NCBI RefSeq assembly: GCF_916619195.1
Contig: NZ_CAKAKL010000006.1
Span: 186,001-250,000 of the forward strand
Direction: 5' to 3'
Length of the DNA: 64,000 nt
DNA from: Inquilinus sp. Marseille-Q2685
GTDB lineage: Bacteria > Pseudomonadota > Alphaproteobacteria > DSM-16000 > Inquilinaceae
Below the pieces are notes generated by a model, which was not told where the DNA came from, searched no databases, and worked only from the letters and a program-made list of their open reading frames with translations. Shown here in pieces: positions 63,906-64,000 of this stretch. The position numbers were made by a program, and so were the translations under genes. Position 1 is the first letter of the stretch. Each line of letters opens with the position of its first letter.

Positions 63906-64000
63906 GGACGGGACCACTCCTGCACCGCAGGCCGGCTTCGGGGCCGGAACGACTGCCCCGCCCGCCATCCGGCTGACCGATGTGCACCTTGAATTGGCGA
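63904..64000 (+). CDS. ABC transporter ATP-binding protein, YbbA-like (5' end only)
   Basis: MDGTTPAPQAGFGAGTTAPP followed by AIRLTDVHLELA runs to the window edge with no stop. The final segment is the usual first beta strand of an ABC ATPase. Divergent placement from tesA, with ATG and CAT sharing bases, matches the tesA/ybbA arrangement. The rest is outside the window. Confidence 0.7.
   Translation, partial: MDGTTPAPQAGFGAGTTAPPAIRLTDVHLELA

Overview
The window is 64 kb of very GC-rich DNA, densely packed with genes on both strands and with a strong G/C third-position bias that produces many long antisense shadow frames. Gene content points to an alphaproteobacterium of the Rhodospirillales type (Inquilinus/Azospirillum-like, by inference). 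The clues are the divergent tlpA / argH-lipoprotein-lysA-DUF4175 block, a CoA-ester lyase ahead of sdhCDAB, homospermidine synthase, and a BacA/SbmA-related exporter. I see no tRNA, rRNA, phage, transposase or CRISPR array. It reads as ordinary chromosome, with metabolic accessory genes becoming denser towards the right-hand end.

Layout. 0-5.2 kb: a translationally coupled argH-lipoprotein-lysA-DUF4175 operon (minus strand), divergent from a TlpA-type thioredoxin. 5.2-10.5 kb: an AbrB/PIN toxin-antitoxin pair that overlaps a CitE-like lyase gene, then the succinate dehydrogenase operon sdhCDAB closed by a strong hairpin terminator. 10.6-16.3 kb: homospermidine synthase coupled to a GNAT, an orphan DUF433 gene, the ATPase zapE, and a large RTX protein. 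16.5-18.5 kb: divergent mntR and mntH with a candidate operator between them. 18.7-25.6 kb: cysE, a ghrA-like reductase, an MFS carrier with a LysR gene, then an M17 aminopeptidase / MarR / NlpC-P60 operon. 25.6-32 kb: a GST, metA behind a structured leader that resembles a SAM-I-clan riboswitch, a palindromic element, an orphan TAXI binding protein, an MFS carrier and a SleB-like hydrolase.

32-37.2 kb: a secreted unknown protein, a 46-residue ORF coupled to a pseudouridine synthase with a very long basic disordered N-terminus, a BacA/YddA-like ABC exporter, and an ArsR-SRPBCC-VOC operon. 37.3-44 kb: a GntR regulator divergent from a complete sugar ABC importer that ends in a cytoplasmic GH51 arabinofuranosidase, that is, an arabino-oligosaccharide uptake and cleavage operon. 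44-46.5 kb: an XAC2610-like secreted protein, rpmB with its terminator, and a GST. 46.7-52 kb: a probable carnitine/gamma-butyrobetaine CoA-pathway cluster (crotonase, ADP-forming acyl-CoA synthetase, acyl-CoA dehydrogenase, GlxA-type AraC regulator). 52-62 kb: transporters, a nitrilase-family amidase, a methyltransferase and flavin/quinone reductases, interleaved with one MarR and four LysR regulators, several with clear inverted-repeat operators. 62-64 kb: a Tas-like aldo-keto reductase, a TesA-type esterase, and the first codons of a divergent ABC ATPase.

Two or three families of intergenic palindromic repeats (at about 12.9, 18.6, 26.3, 27.6, 35.9, 37.2, 46.6 and 49.6 kb) occupy most non-coding gaps. 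The most interesting points for follow-up are the metA leader RNA, the 144-bp palindrome at 27.6 kb, the Cys-cluster MarR whose operator overlaps its own start codon, the shared TTCGTATAG motif near 59.3 and 60.2 kb, and the long basic tail of the RluE-like enzyme with its coupled mini-ORF. No wholly new defence or biosynthetic system is evident.
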